Of a stretch of 47,414 bases of DNA, positions 35,380 to 45,867 are shown piece by piece. The position numbers were made by a program, and so were the translations under genes. A model generated the notes under the pieces. That model had not been told where the DNA came from and made no database searches. It worked only from the letters and a program-made list of their open reading frames with translations. This DNA comes from Pseudomonadales bacterium. GTDB taxonomy: Bacteria; Pseudomonadota; Gammaproteobacteria; Pseudomonadales; Pseudohongiellaceae. Numbering within the stretch: position 1 is the first letter of the stretch; each line of letters starts with the position of its first letter. The DNA lies in contig JAJDYJ010000021.1 of assembly GCA_022822865.1 (NCBI GenBank), forward strand, positions 1-47,414, read 5' to 3'.

Positions 35380-35493
35380 GCCGGCTGGACGGGGCTTTAA
35401 CGGCGCGGCGGGGGGCAGTAGACTAGACGCGAATCCGGATACGGTCCCACGTCAGGGGCCGCACCATGGTTTTGAAAGACTGGGAGAATATAC

Positions 35494-35964
<471 letters not shown>

Positions 35965-35966
35965 TC

Positions 35967-38318
35967 ATGCAAGAGAATGGCATCGGCGCCAGCGTGCGCC
36001 GCAAGGAAGACCAGCGCTTTCTGCTGGGCAAGGGACGCTATACCGACGACATCAATGTCGCGGGCCAGACCTACGCCGTTTTCGTGCGGTCGCCCCATGC
36101 CCACGCCGTGATCGAAGGCATTGACGCCCGGGCCGCCGCCGCCGCGCCCGGCGTGGTGGCGGTACTCACCGGCGAGGATCTCGCCGCCGACGGCATCGGG
36201 CCACTCATCTGCGGCGTGGTGGTAACCAGCGACGACGGCGAGCCCCATCGCGCCCCGGCGCATCCAGCTCTCGCCCAGGGCAAGGTGAACTACGTCGGCG
36301 ATCATGTCGCCGTCGTTATCGCGGAAACCCTGGCCCAGGCCCGTGACGCGGCGGAACTCGTCGAAGTGAACTACCGGCCGCTGCCGGCAGTCGCAAGTAC
36401 CGCGGACGCGGCGTCCGATGGCCGGCAACAGATTCACCAAGAAGCCCCGAACAATATCTGCTTCAACTGGCCGTTCGGGGACAAGGCCGCGAACGACGAA
36501 GCCTTTGACTCGGCGCACAAGGTTTCCAGCATCGAACTCGTCAACAATCGCATGGTGACCAATCCCATGGAGCCCCGCGCCGCGCTTGGCGAATACAACT
36601 CGGGCACCGAGGAAATCACCTTGCACATGACGACCCAGAATCCCCATGTGCACAGGCTGGTGCTCGCCGCGTTCAATCAACTGGCGCCGGAACACAAGTT
36701 GCGCGTGGTCGGCCCGGACGTGGGCGGCGGCTTCGGCGCCAAGATCTTCGTCTACGCGGAGGAACTCGTGGTGGGTTGGGCCTGCCGCAAGGTCAACCGG
36801 CCGGTGAAATGGACGGCCGACCGCACTGAGGCCTTCATGTCCGACGCCCACGGGCGCGACCACGTGACGAAGGCCGAGATGGCGCTCGACGAGAACAGCA
36901 AGTTCCTGGCGATGCGCGTGCATACCACGGCCAATCTCGGCGCTTATCTCTCGACTTTCGCCACCATGGTGCCGAGCTACCTGTACGCCTTTCTATTCGC
37001 GGGGCAGTACGCGACGCCGCTGATCTATTCCGAGGTCAAGGCGGTGTTCACCAACACCGCGCCGGTCGATGCGAGCCGGGGAGCCGGCCGCCCGGAAGCG
37101 ACTTATCTGCTTGAGCGACTGGTCGATGTCTGCGCGGCGGACATGGAGCTCGATCCGGCGGAAATCCGTCGCCGCAATTTCATTCCCAAAGACGCCTTTC
37201 CGTACCAGACCCCCGTTGTGCAATGCTATGACAGCGGCGATTACGAAGCCGCCCTCGACAAGGCGATGGAACTCGCCGACTACTCCGGATTCGAAGCCAG
37301 GGCGGCGGAAGCGAAGAACCGCGGCAAGTTGCGCGGCATCGGCTTCTCCTCCTATGTCGAAGCCTGCGGCATCGCGCCGTCGGCGGCGGTCGGCCAACTC
37401 GGCGGCGGCGTCGGCTTGTGGGAGTCGGCCCAGGTTCGCTTCAATCCCACGGGTAACGTGCAGGTTTTCACCGGCACGCATTCCCATGGCCAGGGCCATG
37501 AGACGACTTTCGCCCAACTCGTCTGCGACCAGCTCGGCGTTCCTTTCGAGAACATCGAAGTGATCCACGGCGATACCGCGAAAACCCAGTTCGGCATGGG
37601 CACTTACGGCTCGCGTTCGCTGGCCGTCGGCGGCGTGGCGATCGCGAAAGCCTGCGACAAGCTCATCGCCAAGGGCAAGAAGATCGCCGCTCACGCCATG
37701 GAAGCGGCCGAAGGCGACATCGAGTTCACCGACGGCAACTACACCGTGGCGGGCACCGACAAGGCCATGAACATCGCCGAAGTCGCGTTCAACGCCTATG
37801 TGCCGCACAGCTACCCGGAAGGCGTCGAGCCGGGCTTCGACGAAAACGCGTTCTTCGATCCGATGAACTTCTCGTTCCCGGCCGGCACGCATATCTGCGA
37901 AGTGGAAGTGGATCCGGCAACGGGCGAGGTCGAAATCGTCGATTACACCGCGGTGGACGATTTCGGCAAGCTCGTCAACCCGATGATCGTTGAAGGCCAG
38001 GTACACGGCGGCATCGTCCACGGTATCGGCCAGGCGCTGCTCGAAGGCTGTCATTACGATGAGAACGGCCAACTCGTCACGGCGTCCTACATGGACTACG
38101 CCATGCCGCGGGCGGACAACGCGCCGGATTTTCGCATCGACTATGCGCCGACCGACCCGCCGCACAATCCGCTTGGCGTGAAGGGCTGCGGCGAAGCCGG
38201 CGCCATCGGCGCGCCGCCGGCGGTGATCAACGCCATCGCCAATGCCATCGGGGCCAAACACGTCGAAATGCCGGCAACGCCGGAAACGGTCTGGCGCGCC
38301 TGCCAGTCAGCCGTTTAA
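35967..38318 (+). CDS. Molybdenum hydroxylase, molybdopterin-binding large subunit (CoxL-like, form II-related)
   Basis: 783 residues from ATG 35967, 3 bases after the small-subunit gene; the frame is open further back but inside that gene. The xanthine-oxidase-family fold is clear: [22 protein letters not shown] near the cofactor, and the catalytic glutamate E743 in [10 protein letters not shown]. The active-site loop is DASRGAGR (A369-R375), not the AYRCSFR of true CO dehydrogenase, so the Cys that binds copper is absent. It resembles form II (AYRGAGR) but with serine for tyrosine. It should therefore hydroxylate an organic substrate, perhaps an aldehyde or N-heterocycle. Confidence 0.95.
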   Translation: MQENGIGASVRRKEDQRFLLGKGRYTDDINVAGQTYAVFVRSPHAHAVIEGIDARAAAAAPGVVAVLTGEDLAADGIGPLICGVVVTSDDGEPHRAPAHPALAQGKVNYVGDHVAVVIAETLAQARDAAELVEVNYRPLPAVASTADAASDGRQQIHQEAPNNICFNWPFGDKAANDEAFDSAHKVSSIELVNNRMVTNPMEPRAALGEYNSGTEEITLHMTTQNPHVHRLVLAAFNQLAPEHKLRVVGPDVGGGFGAKIFVYAEELVVGWACRKVNRPVKWTADRTEAFMSDAHGRDHVTKAEMALDENSKFLAMRVHTTANLGAYLSTFATMVPSYLYAFLFAGQYATPLIYSEVKAVFTNTAPVDASRGAGRPEATYLLERLVDVCAADMELDPAEIRRRNFIPKDAFPYQTPVVQCYDSGDYEAALDKAMELADYSGFEARAAEAKNRGKLRGIGFSSYVEACGIAPSAAVGQLGGGVGLWESAQVRFNPTGNVQVFTGTHSHGQGHETTFAQLVCDQLGVPFENIEVIHGDTAKTQFGMGTYGSRSLAVGGVAIAKACDKLIAKGKKIAAHAMEAAEGDIEFTDGNYTVAGTDKAMNIAEVAFNAYVPHSYPEGVEPGFDENAFFDPMNFSFPAGTHICEVEVDPATGEVEIVDYTAVDDFGKLVNPMIVEGQVHGGIVHGIGQALLEGCHYDENGQLVTASYMDYAMPRADNAPDFRIDYAPTDPPHNPLGVKGCGEAGAIGAPPAVINAIANAIGAKHVEMPATPETVWRACQSAV

Positions 38319-38342
38319 GCGAAAGCGGGAGGAGATAGCACA

Positions 38343-39137
38343 ATGTACGAATTTTCTTATCATCGGCCCGCTTCGGTCGCCGAAGCGGCGGAACTCATCG
38401 CCAACGCGGCCGACGGCAAGCTCGTTGCCGGCGGACAGACCCTGCTGCCGACCATGAAGCACCGGCTGGCCAGTCCTTCCGACGTCATCGATCTCGGCGG
38501 CATCGCCGAAATGAGCGGCATCGTCGTCAACGGCAATATCGTCACCGTCGGCGCGATGACCACCCACGCCGAAGTCGCGGCTTCCAGCGAGATCCGGGAA
38601 GCGATTCCCGCATTGGCGGCGCTCGCCGGCAACATCGGCGACCCGGCGGTGCGCAATCGCGGCACCCTCGGCGGCTCCATCGCCAACAACGATCCGGCGG
38701 CGGACTATCCCGCCGCCGTCATCGCGCTTGGCGCGACGGTGCGCACCAACCGCCGCGAAATCGCCGGCGAGGACTTCTTCACGGCCATGTTCGAAACCGC
38801 GCTCGAAGAAGACGAGATCATCGTTGCGGTGGATTTTCCGCGTCCCGACGCGGCTTCCTACATGAAGTTCGAGAATCCCGCTTCGCGCTACGCCATCGTC
38901 GGCGTGTTCGTCGCCAGAACCGCCGCCGGCCCGCGCGCCGCGGTCACCGGCGCCACGGCTTGCGCGCATCGGGCCTGGCGGCTCGAAGAGGCGTTGCAGG
39001 CGGACTTCAGCGCGAGCGCGCTCGATGATTTCGAAGCGCCCGTGGACAAGATGAACGCGGACATCCACGCCGGCGCCGAGTATCGCGCCCACCTCGTCAA
39101 GGTCATGGCCCAGCGCGCGGTGGCGGCCTGCGCCTGA
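38343..39137 (+). CDS. Molybdenum hydroxylase, FAD-binding medium subunit (CoxM-like)
   Basis: 264 residues. FAD-binding motifs are AGGQTLLPTMKHRLA (29-43) and, near residue 100, GDPAVRNRGTLGGSIANNDP. These hold the FAD that hands electrons onward to the membrane acceptor. It starts 24 bases after the large subunit with GGGAGG just upstream. Gene order S-L-M is the order of form II clusters; form I CO dehydrogenase is M-S-L. Confidence 0.96.
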   Translation: MYEFSYHRPASVAEAAELIANAADGKLVAGGQTLLPTMKHRLASPSDVIDLGGIAEMSGIVVNGNIVTVGAMTTHAEVAASSEIREAIPALAALAGNIGDPAVRNRGTLGGSIANNDPAADYPAAVIALGATVRTNRREIAGEDFFTAMFETALEEDEIIVAVDFPRPDAASYMKFENPASRYAIVGVFVARTAAGPRAAVTGATACAHRAWRLEEALQADFSASALDDFEAPVDKMNADIHAGAEYRAHLVKVMAQRAVAACA

Positions 39138-39139
39138 GC

Positions 39140-40054
39140 ATGCCCGCGCCGCACAGCATCGAGGACGTTCAGCGCCTGCTCCGTGACGGCAATTACGTCG
39201 CGGACAGGGCGCTGGCGACCACCTTGTTTCTGTCGCTGCAAATGGGCCGGCCGCTGTTTCTCGAAGGCGAAGCCGGCGTCGGCAAGACCGAAATCGCCAA
39301 GGTGCTCGCCGCCGGTCTCGGCCGCAGGCTGATCCGGCTGCAATGTTACGAAGGACTCGATGTTTCTTCCGCCGTCTACGAATGGAATTACGCCCGGCAG
39401 ATGATCGAGATCCGGCTCGCGGAAGCGGCCGGAAGCGTGGACCGGCAAAATCTGGCGGCGGATGTCTTTGCCCCCGGATTCCTGATCGAGCGTCCCCTGC
39501 TGCAAGCCTTGCGCGATGACGATCGCGGCGCGCCGGTGCTGCTCATCGACGAACTCGACCGCACCGACGAACCGTTCGAAGCCTATCTGCTCGAACTGCT
39601 TTCGGATTTCCAGATTTCGATCCCGGAAATCGGCACGATCGCGGCAAAGGAGCCGCCTGTCGTAGTCATCACCTCGAACCGCACCCGGGAAATTCACGAC
39701 GCTCTCAAGCGGCGCTGTCTCTATCATTGGGTGGACTATCCGGACGCCGTACGCGAACTGGAAATCGTCGAGGCGCGGTTGCCGGGCATGGACATCGGTT
39801 TGAGCCGTCATGTGGTCGGCTTCGTGCAACGCCTGCGCGAACAGGATCTGTACAAGGCCCCGGGCGTGGCGGAAACCCTCGATTGGGCCCAGGCCCTGCT
39901 GCAACTCGACCAGGTCGCCCTCGATGGCGCCGCCATAGACGACACCCTCGGCACCTTGCTCAAGTATCAGGACGATATCGCCCGCATCCGCGGCAGCGAA
40001 GCGGCGCGAATTCTCGAAGAAGTGAAGTCCGAACTCGCGTTGCAGCCGAACTGA
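39140..40054 (+). CDS. MoxR-type AAA+ ATPase (CoxD-like)
   Basis: 304 residues with a Walker A GEAGVGKT (43-50), Walker B VLLIDELDRTDE and the MoxR signature YEGLDVSSAVYEWNY. CoxD is known to help insert sulfur and copper into CO dehydrogenase; here it would mature the molybdenum centre of the neighbouring enzyme. It begins 2 bases after the FAD subunit and is followed by a VWA-domain gene, its usual chaperone partner. Cytoplasmic. Confidence 0.95.
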   Translation: MPAPHSIEDVQRLLRDGNYVADRALATTLFLSLQMGRPLFLEGEAGVGKTEIAKVLAAGLGRRLIRLQCYEGLDVSSAVYEWNYARQMIEIRLAEAAGSVDRQNLAADVFAPGFLIERPLLQALRDDDRGAPVLLIDELDRTDEPFEAYLLELLSDFQISIPEIGTIAAKEPPVVVITSNRTREIHDALKRRCLYHWVDYPDAVRELEIVEARLPGMDIGLSRHVVGFVQRLREQDLYKAPGVAETLDWAQALLQLDQVALDGAAIDDTLGTLLKYQDDIARIRGSEAARILEEVKSELALQPN

Positions 40055-40062
40055 GCGAGGCC

Positions 40063-41226
40063 ATGCAAGTCTCAGGCAGCGCTCTCGACGGCGGACGCAT
40101 GACCCAGAACATCATGCATTTCGCCCGCCTGTTGCGCGCCGCCGGCCTGCCCGTGGGCCCCGGCAAGGTGTTGGACGCCATCCGTGCGGTGAACCTGGTC
40201 GGCTTCGGCAGCCGCGGAGATTTTCATAGCTGCCTGTTCGCGATCTTCGTCGGCCGCCGGGAGCAGCGCGAACTGTTCGACCAGGCCTTTCACATCTTCT
40301 GGCGCAACCCGGCCTTCATGGACCGCATGCTCGGCGCCATGCTGCCCACGGTGCTGGGCAACGACAGCGAGCAGATGACCGAGATGCGCCGCCGGCTCGC
40401 GGACGCCATGAGCGCCGGAGGCAAGCTGGGCGAACCCGCCGAGGACCGGCTCGAATTGCACGGCCTGTTGACGAGTTCGGTCAGCGAAGTATTGCGCGAG
40501 CGGGATTTCGAGGACATGTCGAGCGCCGAACTCGATCAGGCGAAAAGGGCCATCGCCCAATTGCGCCTGCCCCACGACAATATCGCCACTCGCCGTTTCC
40601 GTCCCGACCCGCGCGGCGGGATTCTCGACCGGCGCGCGAGCTTGCGCGCGTTGACCCGCCCGAGCGAAGGCGTACCGCTCAAATTCAGCAAGCGCCGCAC
40701 GCGCCAGCCCCCATTGGTGGTGTTGTGCGATATCTCCGGTTCGATGAGCACCTATTCGCGCATGTTCCTGCATTTCATGCACGCCGTGGCCGCCCAGCGC
40801 CGGGTACACAGTTTCGTGTTCGGCACCCGGCTGACCAATATCACGCGCCAGCTAGTTCATTGCGACGTGGACGCCGCCCTCGAACGCGTCACCGAAGTCG
40901 TGCAGGACTGGTCCGGGGGCACGCGAATCGGCCATTGCCTGCACCTCTTCAACAAGCATTGGGCGCGCCGCGTCCTCGCCCAGAACGCGACCACACTTGT
41001 ACTTTCCGATGGCCTCGAATGCGACAGTGCCGAGCGCCTGAATGCGGAAATGGAGAGACTCGCAAAATCAAGCCGCCGCCTCGTCTGGCTCAACCCGCTG
41101 CTGCGCTGGGACGGCTTCGAACCCCTCGCCCAGGGCGTCAAGGCCATGCTGCCCCACGCCGACGACTTCCGCTCCGCCCACAACCTCGAAAGCCTCGACG
41201 ACCTCGCCCGGGCATTGTCGGTGTAA
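40063..41226 (+). CDS. VWA-containing CoxE-family protein
   Basis: 387 residues; ATG 40063 lies 8 bases after the MoxR gene, and an in-frame ATG at 40099 is an alternative. The von Willebrand A domain has the metal-ion site DISGSMS (D223-S229), followed by SFVFGTRLTNITR and LVLSDGLECD. CoxE works with CoxD in cofactor maturation. The first half (MTQNIMHFARLLRAAGLPVGPGKVLD) is typical of CoxE. It closes the G-S-L-M-D-E cluster. Confidence 0.94.
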   Translation: MQVSGSALDGGRMTQNIMHFARLLRAAGLPVGPGKVLDAIRAVNLVGFGSRGDFHSCLFAIFVGRREQRELFDQAFHIFWRNPAFMDRMLGAMLPTVLGNDSEQMTEMRRRLADAMSAGGKLGEPAEDRLELHGLLTSSVSEVLRERDFEDMSSAELDQAKRAIAQLRLPHDNIATRRFRPDPRGGILDRRASLRALTRPSEGVPLKFSKRRTRQPPLVVLCDISGSMSTYSRMFLHFMHAVAAQRRVHSFVFGTRLTNITRQLVHCDVDAALERVTEVVQDWSGGTRIGHCLHLFNKHWARRVLAQNATTLVLSDGLECDSAERLNAEMERLAKSSRRLVWLNPLLRWDGFEPLAQGVKAMLPHADDFRSAHNLESLDDLARALSV

Positions 41227-41295
41227 TTCCTGCTGCTCTTGTACTGCCATGCAACTTTGCTAGGATTGACGGGTTTTCAGCAGGGGAGCAGGGGT

Positions 41296-42675
41296 ATGAA
41301 GTCGAACAAGCCCGGAGATCGGGAGTCGGTCGATCTGAAGCGCAGGAGCCTGCTGGCCGCGGCGCCGGCTTTTCTGATCGTGCCGCGCCATGTGCTCGGC
41401 GGCGAGAATTTCGTAGCGCCGAGCGACAGGCTCAATATCGCGGCGGTCGGCGCCGGCGGGCGGGGCAGGTCGAATATCCGCAGCGTCGCCCATGAAAACA
41501 TCTATGCGATCTGTGAGATTGACGACGTCCGGCTGGCCGACACGCTGGCGGAAGAATTCGCCGCGCCGTTTCGGGACCGGGTCAGGACTTACCGCGATTA
41601 CCGGGAGATGCTCGACGAGAATCCCGAGATCGACGCGCTGGTGATCAGCACACCGGACCACATGCACGCGCCCATCGCGGCGTCCGCCATGGACCTCGGC
41701 AAACACCTGTACATCGAAAAGCCGCTTTGCCACACCGTTGCGGAGTGCCGCTATCTCGCCCGCCGCGCGCGGGAAACGAATGTCGTGACGCAGATGGGCA
41801 ACCAGGGCCACGCCGAGGAAGGCGCCCGCCAGATCAATGAATGGGTCGCTTCGGGCGAACTCGGCGAGATTCGCGAAGTGCATTGCTGGACGAATCGCCC
41901 GGTCTGGCCCCAGGGCGTCGCGCGGCCGGAAGGCAGCGCCGCCATTCCGACGACGCTCGACTGGGACCTCTGGCTCGGCGCGGCGCCCAGCCGGCCATAT
42001 CTCGCGGAAACCTATCACCCGTTCAACTGGCGCGGCTGGGTCGATTTCGGCACCGGCGTCGTCGGCGACATGGGCGCGCATATCATCGACCATCCCTATT
42101 GGGCGCTCGAGCTTGGTCTGCCGCAACGCGTCAACGCGAGCTCGACCCGCTGGGGTGCGGAATACGAAAGTTTTCCGCTCGCCACCAAGATTCATTTCGA
42201 GTTCGCGGCAACGGCGGCCAGACCGGCGGTAAAGATGACCTGGTACGACGGTGGCCTGCTGCCAGAGCGCCCCGCCGAACTCGAGAACGGCAGGCAGATG
42301 GCGGGCAACGACGGCGGCGTACTCATCGTCGGCGAACGCAAGACCCTGATGCATGGCGTCTACGGACGCGATCCCGTGCTGATTCCCGAATCGGTCCGTC
42401 TGGAAACGCCTGCGCCGCCGCAAACCCTGCCGCGCTCGAACGGCATCTACCAGGAATGGATAGATGCCATCAAGGATCGCTCGAAGGTCACCACTTCCGA
42501 TTTCGAATACGCCGGCCGCCTCACCGAAACGATGCTGCTCGGCAATATCGCGGTGCGCCAGGCGCATACGCATACGGTGCTCGAATACGACGGCGCGGCG
42601 ATGCGCTTCACCAACGACGATGCCGCCAACGCCATGCTCGACAAGGAGTATCGCCCCGGATACGGCCTTTCGTGA
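41296..42675 (+). CDS. Tat-exported Gfo/Idh/MocA-family oxidoreductase
   Basis: 459 residues with a Tat-type signal (LKRRSLLAAAPAFLIVPRHVLGG; RR at 16-17), an NAD-binding VGAGGRGR (51-58) and the catalytic EKP (141-143). The start is ATG 41296, the first with a ribosome site (AGGGGAG); the frame is open from 41239. Exported Gfo/Idh proteins of this type bind NAD tightly and act on sugars. It is the first gene of a probable operon, and its TGA overlaps the next start as GTGA. In similar operons it would reduce or oxidise a keto-sugar. Confidence 0.93.
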   Translation: MKSNKPGDRESVDLKRRSLLAAAPAFLIVPRHVLGGENFVAPSDRLNIAAVGAGGRGRSNIRSVAHENIYAICEIDDVRLADTLAEEFAAPFRDRVRTYRDYREMLDENPEIDALVISTPDHMHAPIAASAMDLGKHLYIEKPLCHTVAECRYLARRARETNVVTQMGNQGHAEEGARQINEWVASGELGEIREVHCWTNRPVWPQGVARPEGSAAIPTTLDWDLWLGAAPSRPYLAETYHPFNWRGWVDFGTGVVGDMGAHIIDHPYWALELGLPQRVNASSTRWGAEYESFPLATKIHFEFAATAARPAVKMTWYDGGLLPERPAELENGRQMAGNDGGVLIVGERKTLMHGVYGRDPVLIPESVRLETPAPPQTLPRSNGIYQEWIDAIKDRSKVTTSDFEYAGRLTETMLLGNIAVRQAHTHTVLEYDGAAMRFTNDDAANAMLDKEYRPGYGLS

Positions 42676-44381
42676 GCGCGAACGAACCATATGACGCCAT
42701 CGTCGTCGGCTCGGGCGCCGGCGGCGGCATTGCCACCTGGCGGCTGGCCCAGGCCGGGCTGCGGGTAGCGCTGGTCGAAGCCGGCCCCTGGTACGACCCG
42801 GCCGACGACAGCCAGCGCACCCAGTTCCGCTACCCCTGGGAATCGCCGCGCCGGGGCGCCAGCACCAGATTGCGCCCCTTCGGCGACTTCAACGCCTGCA
42901 TCGGCGGCTGGGAACTCGACGGCGAACCTTTCACTACGGCGGAAGGCACCGACTTCATGTGGTGGCGGGCGCGCATGCTCGGCGGCAGGACCAATCACTG
43001 GGGCCGGATTTCCCTGCGATTCGGGCCGCTCGATTTCAGGCGGCGCGATATCGACGGTCTCGGCGACAACTGGCCCATCGGTTACGAGGATGTCAAACCG
43101 TATTACGACAAGGTCGACAAGCTGGTCGGCGTGTTCGGCACCAACGAGGGCCTGCCGAACGACCCGGACGGTTTCTTCCTGCCACCGCCCAAGCCACGCC
43201 TGCACGAGTTGTACTATATCCGCGGCGCGCGCAGGGCCGGCGTCCCCGTCTATCCCGCGCGCAAGTCGATTTTGACGAAACGCATCAACAACGATCGCGG
43301 CGTATGCGTCTATTGCCGGCAATGCGACCGCGCCTGTTCGCTGCACGCCGATTTTTCCTCGAGTACGGTGCTGATCTATCCGGCTGTGGCGAGCGGCCGG
43401 GTCGACGTCTATACCAATACCATGGTGCGCAAGGTCGACACCGGCCCGGACGGCAGCGCCACCGGCGTTTCCTGCATCGACCGCGGCAGCCGGCAGGAAC
43501 TGCGGATCAGCGGCCGCAGCGTCGTGCTCGCCGCCTCGGCCTGCAGCAGCGCGCGCATCCTGCTCAACTCGATCAGCGCGACACACTCGGCGGGGCTCGG
43601 CAACAGCAGCGGACACGTGGGCCGCTATCTGCACGATTCCACCGGCGCCAGCCGCGCGGCCTTCCTGCCGGAGTTGATGGACCGCGATATCTACAACGAA
43701 GACGGCGTCGGCGGCATGCACGTCTACACGCCCTGGTGGCTCGAAGACGCGAATCTCGATTTCGCCCGCGGCTACCATCTCGAGATCGGCGGCGGCATGG
43801 GCATGCCGTCTTACGGATTCGGATTCGCGGCGAACCAGTACAAGGAGTTTCTCGGCGAGCGCGTCGGAGGATATGGCAACGGCCTGCGCGACGATGTCCG
43901 CCGCTTCTACGGTTCACGCCTTAGCATCGCCTGCCGCGGCGAAAGCGTCCCCCAGTACGGCAACTATTGCGAACTCGACCCGGACGTGGTCGACGAATGG
44001 GGCATCCCGGTATTGCGCTTCGACTATCGCTGGACCGAGCAGGAAATCAACCAGGCCCGGCACATGCAGGATACGATGGAAGAGTTGCTCGAAGCCTCGG
44101 GAGGCATTCTGCTCGGCGGCAAGCCCGGCCCCGAACGGCAATACGGCCTGACCCAGCCTGGCGAGATCATTCACGAAGTCGGCACGACGCGCATGGGCGA
44201 CGATCCCGCCACTTCGGTCACCAACCGCTTCGGACAATTGCACGACGCCGGCAATGTTTTCGTCGCCGACGCCGGCACCTTCGTTTCCCAGGCGGACAAG
44301 AATCCGACCTGGACGATCATGGCCCTGGCCTGGCGCAGCAGCGACTACATCATCGACCAGATGCGGCAGCGGAACCTGTAA
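42672..44381 (+). CDS. GMC-family FAD oxidoreductase (glucoside 3-dehydrogenase / gluconate dehydrogenase type)
   Basis: 569 residues from GTG 42672, which overlaps the previous stop by four bases. FAD motif VVGSGAGGG (11-19), then RMLGGRTNHWGRI, a cysteine-rich CVYCRQCDRACS, the active-site HEVGTTRMGDDPATS and the C-terminal VADAGTFVSQADKNPTWTIMALA. These mark the large flavoprotein of membrane-linked sugar dehydrogenases such as gluconate 2-dehydrogenase and glucoside 3-dehydrogenase. It has no signal of its own and would be carried out with the Tat-bearing next protein. The frame is open far upstream inside the Gfo gene, but that part is not family-like. No cytochrome subunit is present. 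Confidence 0.93.
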   Translation: MSANEPYDAIVVGSGAGGGIATWRLAQAGLRVALVEAGPWYDPADDSQRTQFRYPWESPRRGASTRLRPFGDFNACIGGWELDGEPFTTAEGTDFMWWRARMLGGRTNHWGRISLRFGPLDFRRRDIDGLGDNWPIGYEDVKPYYDKVDKLVGVFGTNEGLPNDPDGFFLPPPKPRLHELYYIRGARRAGVPVYPARKSILTKRINNDRGVCVYCRQCDRACSLHADFSSSTVLIYPAVASGRVDVYTNTMVRKVDTGPDGSATGVSCIDRGSRQELRISGRSVVLAASACSSARILLNSISATHSAGLGNSSGHVGRYLHDSTGASRAAFLPELMDRDIYNEDGVGGMHVYTPWWLEDANLDFARGYHLEIGGGMGMPSYGFGFAANQYKEFLGERVGGYGNGLRDDVRRFYGSRLSIACRGESVPQYGNYCELDPDVVDEWGIPVLRFDYRWTEQEINQARHMQDTMEELLEASGGILLGGKPGPERQYGLTQPGEIIHEVGTTRMGDDPATSVTNRFGQLHDAGNVFVADAGTFVSQADKNPTWTIMALAWRSSDYIIDQMRQRNL

Positions 44382-44384
44382 ACC

Positions 44385-45095
44385 ATGGACACGAAACGAC
44401 GCGAAACCCTGAAATCGCTGCTGCTTGCGCCGCTCGCCGCCGGCGCCGCGGCGAGCGCGGGCTGCGCTGCCGGCAGACAGGTGAACTGGACCGAACTGCC
44501 GCGGGAGTATTCCTATGGCCGCACCGAGGCCGAACGGCAGCGCGACCGGGAGCTGTTCGCCGAGAGCTGGTTCAGCGAACACGAACTCGTCACGATCGCC
44601 GTCCTTTGCGACATCATCCTGCCTTCGGATCATCCCAACGGCGGCGCCCTCGACGCCGGGCTGCCGGATTTCGTGGAATTCATCGTCAAGGACCGCGAGA
44701 CCCTGAAATTGCCCGTGCGGGGCGGGATCGCCTGGCTCGACAGTTACGCCATCGCAGAGTTCGGCGCGGACTTCGTCAATATCGACGAGGCCCAACGGCT
44801 TGCGATCTGCGACTGCATTGCCTGGCCCGATGTGGAAGATCCGGTATTGCAGCCGGGCATCCGCTTTTTCTCGCTGATGCGCGATCTGACCCTGACCGGC
44901 TACTATACTACCGGGCAAGGCTTCCGGGACCTCGGCTACCAGGGCAACGTCGCCAATGTTTGGGACGGCGTTCCGGCCGAAGTTCTGGCCCGACACGGCC
45001 TGCAATACGAGCCGGAATGGCTTGCCAAATGCGTGGACCAGTCCCGGCGCGACATCATCGCGTCATGGGATGATGACATGAACCTGACCAGTTGA
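44385..45095 (+). CDS. Gluconate 2-dehydrogenase subunit 3-family protein
   Basis: 236 residues beginning with a Tat signal (MDTKRRETLKSLLLAPLAAG, RR at 5-6) and then SAGC, a possible lipobox. The domain matches the subunit-3 family (HELVTIAVLCDIILPSDHPNGG, the LPDFVEFIVKDR stretch, and FFSLMRDLTLTGYYTT near the end). It chaperones and exports the partner flavoprotein encoded just upstream (3-base gap). This supports a periplasmic sugar dehydrogenase. Confidence 0.92.
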   Translation: MDTKRRETLKSLLLAPLAAGAAASAGCAAGRQVNWTELPREYSYGRTEAERQRDRELFAESWFSEHELVTIAVLCDIILPSDHPNGGALDAGLPDFVEFIVKDRETLKLPVRGGIAWLDSYAIAEFGADFVNIDEAQRLAICDCIAWPDVEDPVLQPGIRFFSLMRDLTLTGYYTTGQGFRDLGYQGNVANVWDGVPAEVLARHGLQYEPEWLAKCVDQSRRDIIASWDDDMNLTS

Positions 45096-45110
45096 TCGCG
45101 AGACTCCGTC

Positions 45111-45857
45111 ATGAAGAAACTGTTACTTGCAATCGCCGCCTTGACCGCGGCCGCCGTTAGCGCCCAGGACCGGGCAATCTGGGAACCCGAGCCCGAACTC
45201 GTCAACGCTCCGGCCAACGGCGCGCCGCCGTCGGATGCGATCGTGCTGTTCGACGGCACGAACCTGGACCAATGGATGCGCATCGAGGACGGCGAGCCCG
45301 CGCGCTGGGAAATCGCCGACGGCGCGGCCACGGTGACTCCCGGAGTCGGCTCGATCCGCACCCGGGAATCGTTCGGCAGCATGCAGTTGCACCTGGAATG
45401 GCGTCCCACCGACGTCATCAGCGGCAGCAGCCAGAGCCGGGGCAACAGCGGCGTGTTCCTGCACGGGATATTCGAGGTGCAGATTCTCGACAGTTGGGAA
45501 AATCCGACCTATGTAAACGGTCAGGCCGGTTCGATCTATCTGCAATCGCCGCCGCTGGTAAACGCGTCGCGGCGGCCGGGCGAATGGCAAAGCTACGATA
45601 TCGTCTTCACCGCGCCGGTGTGGGAACAGGGCGAACTCGTTTCTCCGGCCCGGGTGACCGTATTTCACAATGGCGTACTGGTGCAGAACAACGTGGGGCT
45701 GGCCGGCGCCACTTTCACGCCCGAGCCCGTCTACGAAATGCGATGCGCGCCTTATCCCAGCGATCAGTTGCAGGACTGCACCGGCAAGATGCCGTTGAGC
45801 CTTCAGGATCACGGACAGGTCGTATCCTTCCGGAATATCTGGCTGCGGGAACTGTAG
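45111..45857 (+). CDS. DUF1080 protein, 3-keto-disaccharide/3-keto-glycoside hydrolase family
   Basis: 248 residues with a signal peptide (KLLLAIAALTAAAVSAQ) and a concanavalin-like DUF1080 fold: IVLFDGTNLDQW, GSIRTRESFGSMQLHLEW, RGNSGVFLHGIFEVQILDSW and EWQSYDIVFTAP. Members cleave 3-keto-glycosides by elimination in Bacteroides and Agrobacterium relatives. It comes 15 bases after the subunit-3 gene, so the operon joins oxidation at C3 with cleavage. It is periplasmic. The sugar substrate is not known. Confidence 0.93.
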   Translation: MKKLLLAIAALTAAAVSAQDRAIWEPEPELVNAPANGAPPSDAIVLFDGTNLDQWMRIEDGEPARWEIADGAATVTPGVGSIRTRESFGSMQLHLEWRPTDVISGSSQSRGNSGVFLHGIFEVQILDSWENPTYVNGQAGSIYLQSPPLVNASRRPGEWQSYDIVFTAPVWEQGELVSPARVTVFHNGVLVQNNVGLAGATFTPEPVYEMRCAPYPSDQLQDCTGKMPLSLQDHGQVVSFRNIWLREL

Positions 45858-45867
45858 GAAGGAATCC

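Noticed and set aside
41260-42690. 476-codon minus-strand ORF opposite the Gfo/Idh gene.
   Set aside because: A mirror frame of a clear oxidoreductase, with no recognisable motif.
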